56,799 nt of DNA, taken from contig CAJTVY010000020.1 of NCBI GenBank assembly GCA_910579925.1, forward strand, positions 1 through 56,799, read 5' to 3'. The translations under genes were made by a program, and so were the position numbers. The number at the start of each line of letters is the position of its first letter. Position 1 is the first letter of the stretch. This stretch comes from an uncultured Dorea sp. GTDB lineage: Bacteria; Bacillota; Clostridia; Lachnospirales; Lachnospiraceae. The notes under the pieces are model-generated. The model worked only from the letters and a program-made list of their open reading frames with translations. It was not told the DNA's origin and did not search any database. Shown here piece after piece: positions 56,793 through 56,799 of this stretch.

Positions 56793-56799
56793 TTGACAT

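Overview
The window looks like the chromosome of an anaerobic, low-to-mid-GC Firmicute, most likely a gut Lachnospiraceae close to the Clostridium scindens/hylemonae/Dorea group. The evidence is strong AGGAGG-type ribosome binding sites, sigma-A promoters with 17-bp spacing, many FGGY sugar kinases and ROK regulators, oxygen-sensitive Fe-S enzymes and the style of the tRNA genes. No phage genes, transposase genes, CRISPR array or rRNA are visible. The species is an inference.

Layout. 0.3-4.0 kb: L-fucose/L-arabinose isomerase-family operon (DUF4867 protein, isomerase, xylulokinase-type kinase). 4.2-12.4 kb: a compact operon encoding an amino-acid ABC importer, an M20 amidohydrolase, two nitrogenase component-1-like subunits, a MalY/PatB-type C-S lyase and a NifH-like reductase. 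The importer ATPase is frameshifted by a perfect 35-bp tandem duplication. 12.4-14.7 kb: HAD phosphatases and an RpiB-like isomerase. 14.7-28.6 kb: a ketose/polyol regulon with two ROK regulators, two FGGY kinases, a D-psicose/tagatose 3-epimerase, two zinc dehydrogenases, an SDR and an Rbs-type ABC importer. 28.6-36.6 kb: an AraC regulator, then MFS transporter, DeoR regulator, GatZ, GatY, FGGY kinase and a GatD-like dehydrogenase. 36.7-41.8 kb: bacteriohemerythrin, a PAP2/GDPD/diacylglycerol-kinase lipid group, TetR and YitT. 41.9-45 kb: a probable structured RNA, a 5'-truncated glycosyltransferase, a second glycosyltransferase and a ribulose-phosphate epimerase-like protein. 45-56.3 kb: AzlCD, a YfcE-like phosphoesterase, tRNA-Gly, a MarR-controlled heterodimeric ABC exporter, L-cysteine desulfidase and a SWIM/SNF2 helicase. 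The window ends in a tRNA operon (Glu, Thr, Met/Ile2, Asp).

How the parts may work together. The most unusual system is the nitrogenase-like operon. It has a NifH-type ATPase with both cluster cysteines, and alpha- and beta-like component-1 subunits with P-cluster-type cysteines, but no NifB, NifE or NifN. It shares one transcription unit with an amino-acid importer, an N-acyl-amino-acid amidohydrolase and a C-S lyase. My inference is an oxygen-independent route for importing and reductively dismantling (N-acyl) sulfur amino acids or S-conjugates. It would be comparable in logic to methylthio-alkane reductase, and to the oxygen-dependent S-conjugate salvage operon of Bacillus.

The sugar clusters appear to oxidise polyols to ketoses, epimerise them, phosphorylate them with FGGY kinases and cleave them with a GatYZ-type aldolase. 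Several intergenic motifs recur across 14.6-25 kb: a putative three-stem RNA element and two operator-like sequences.
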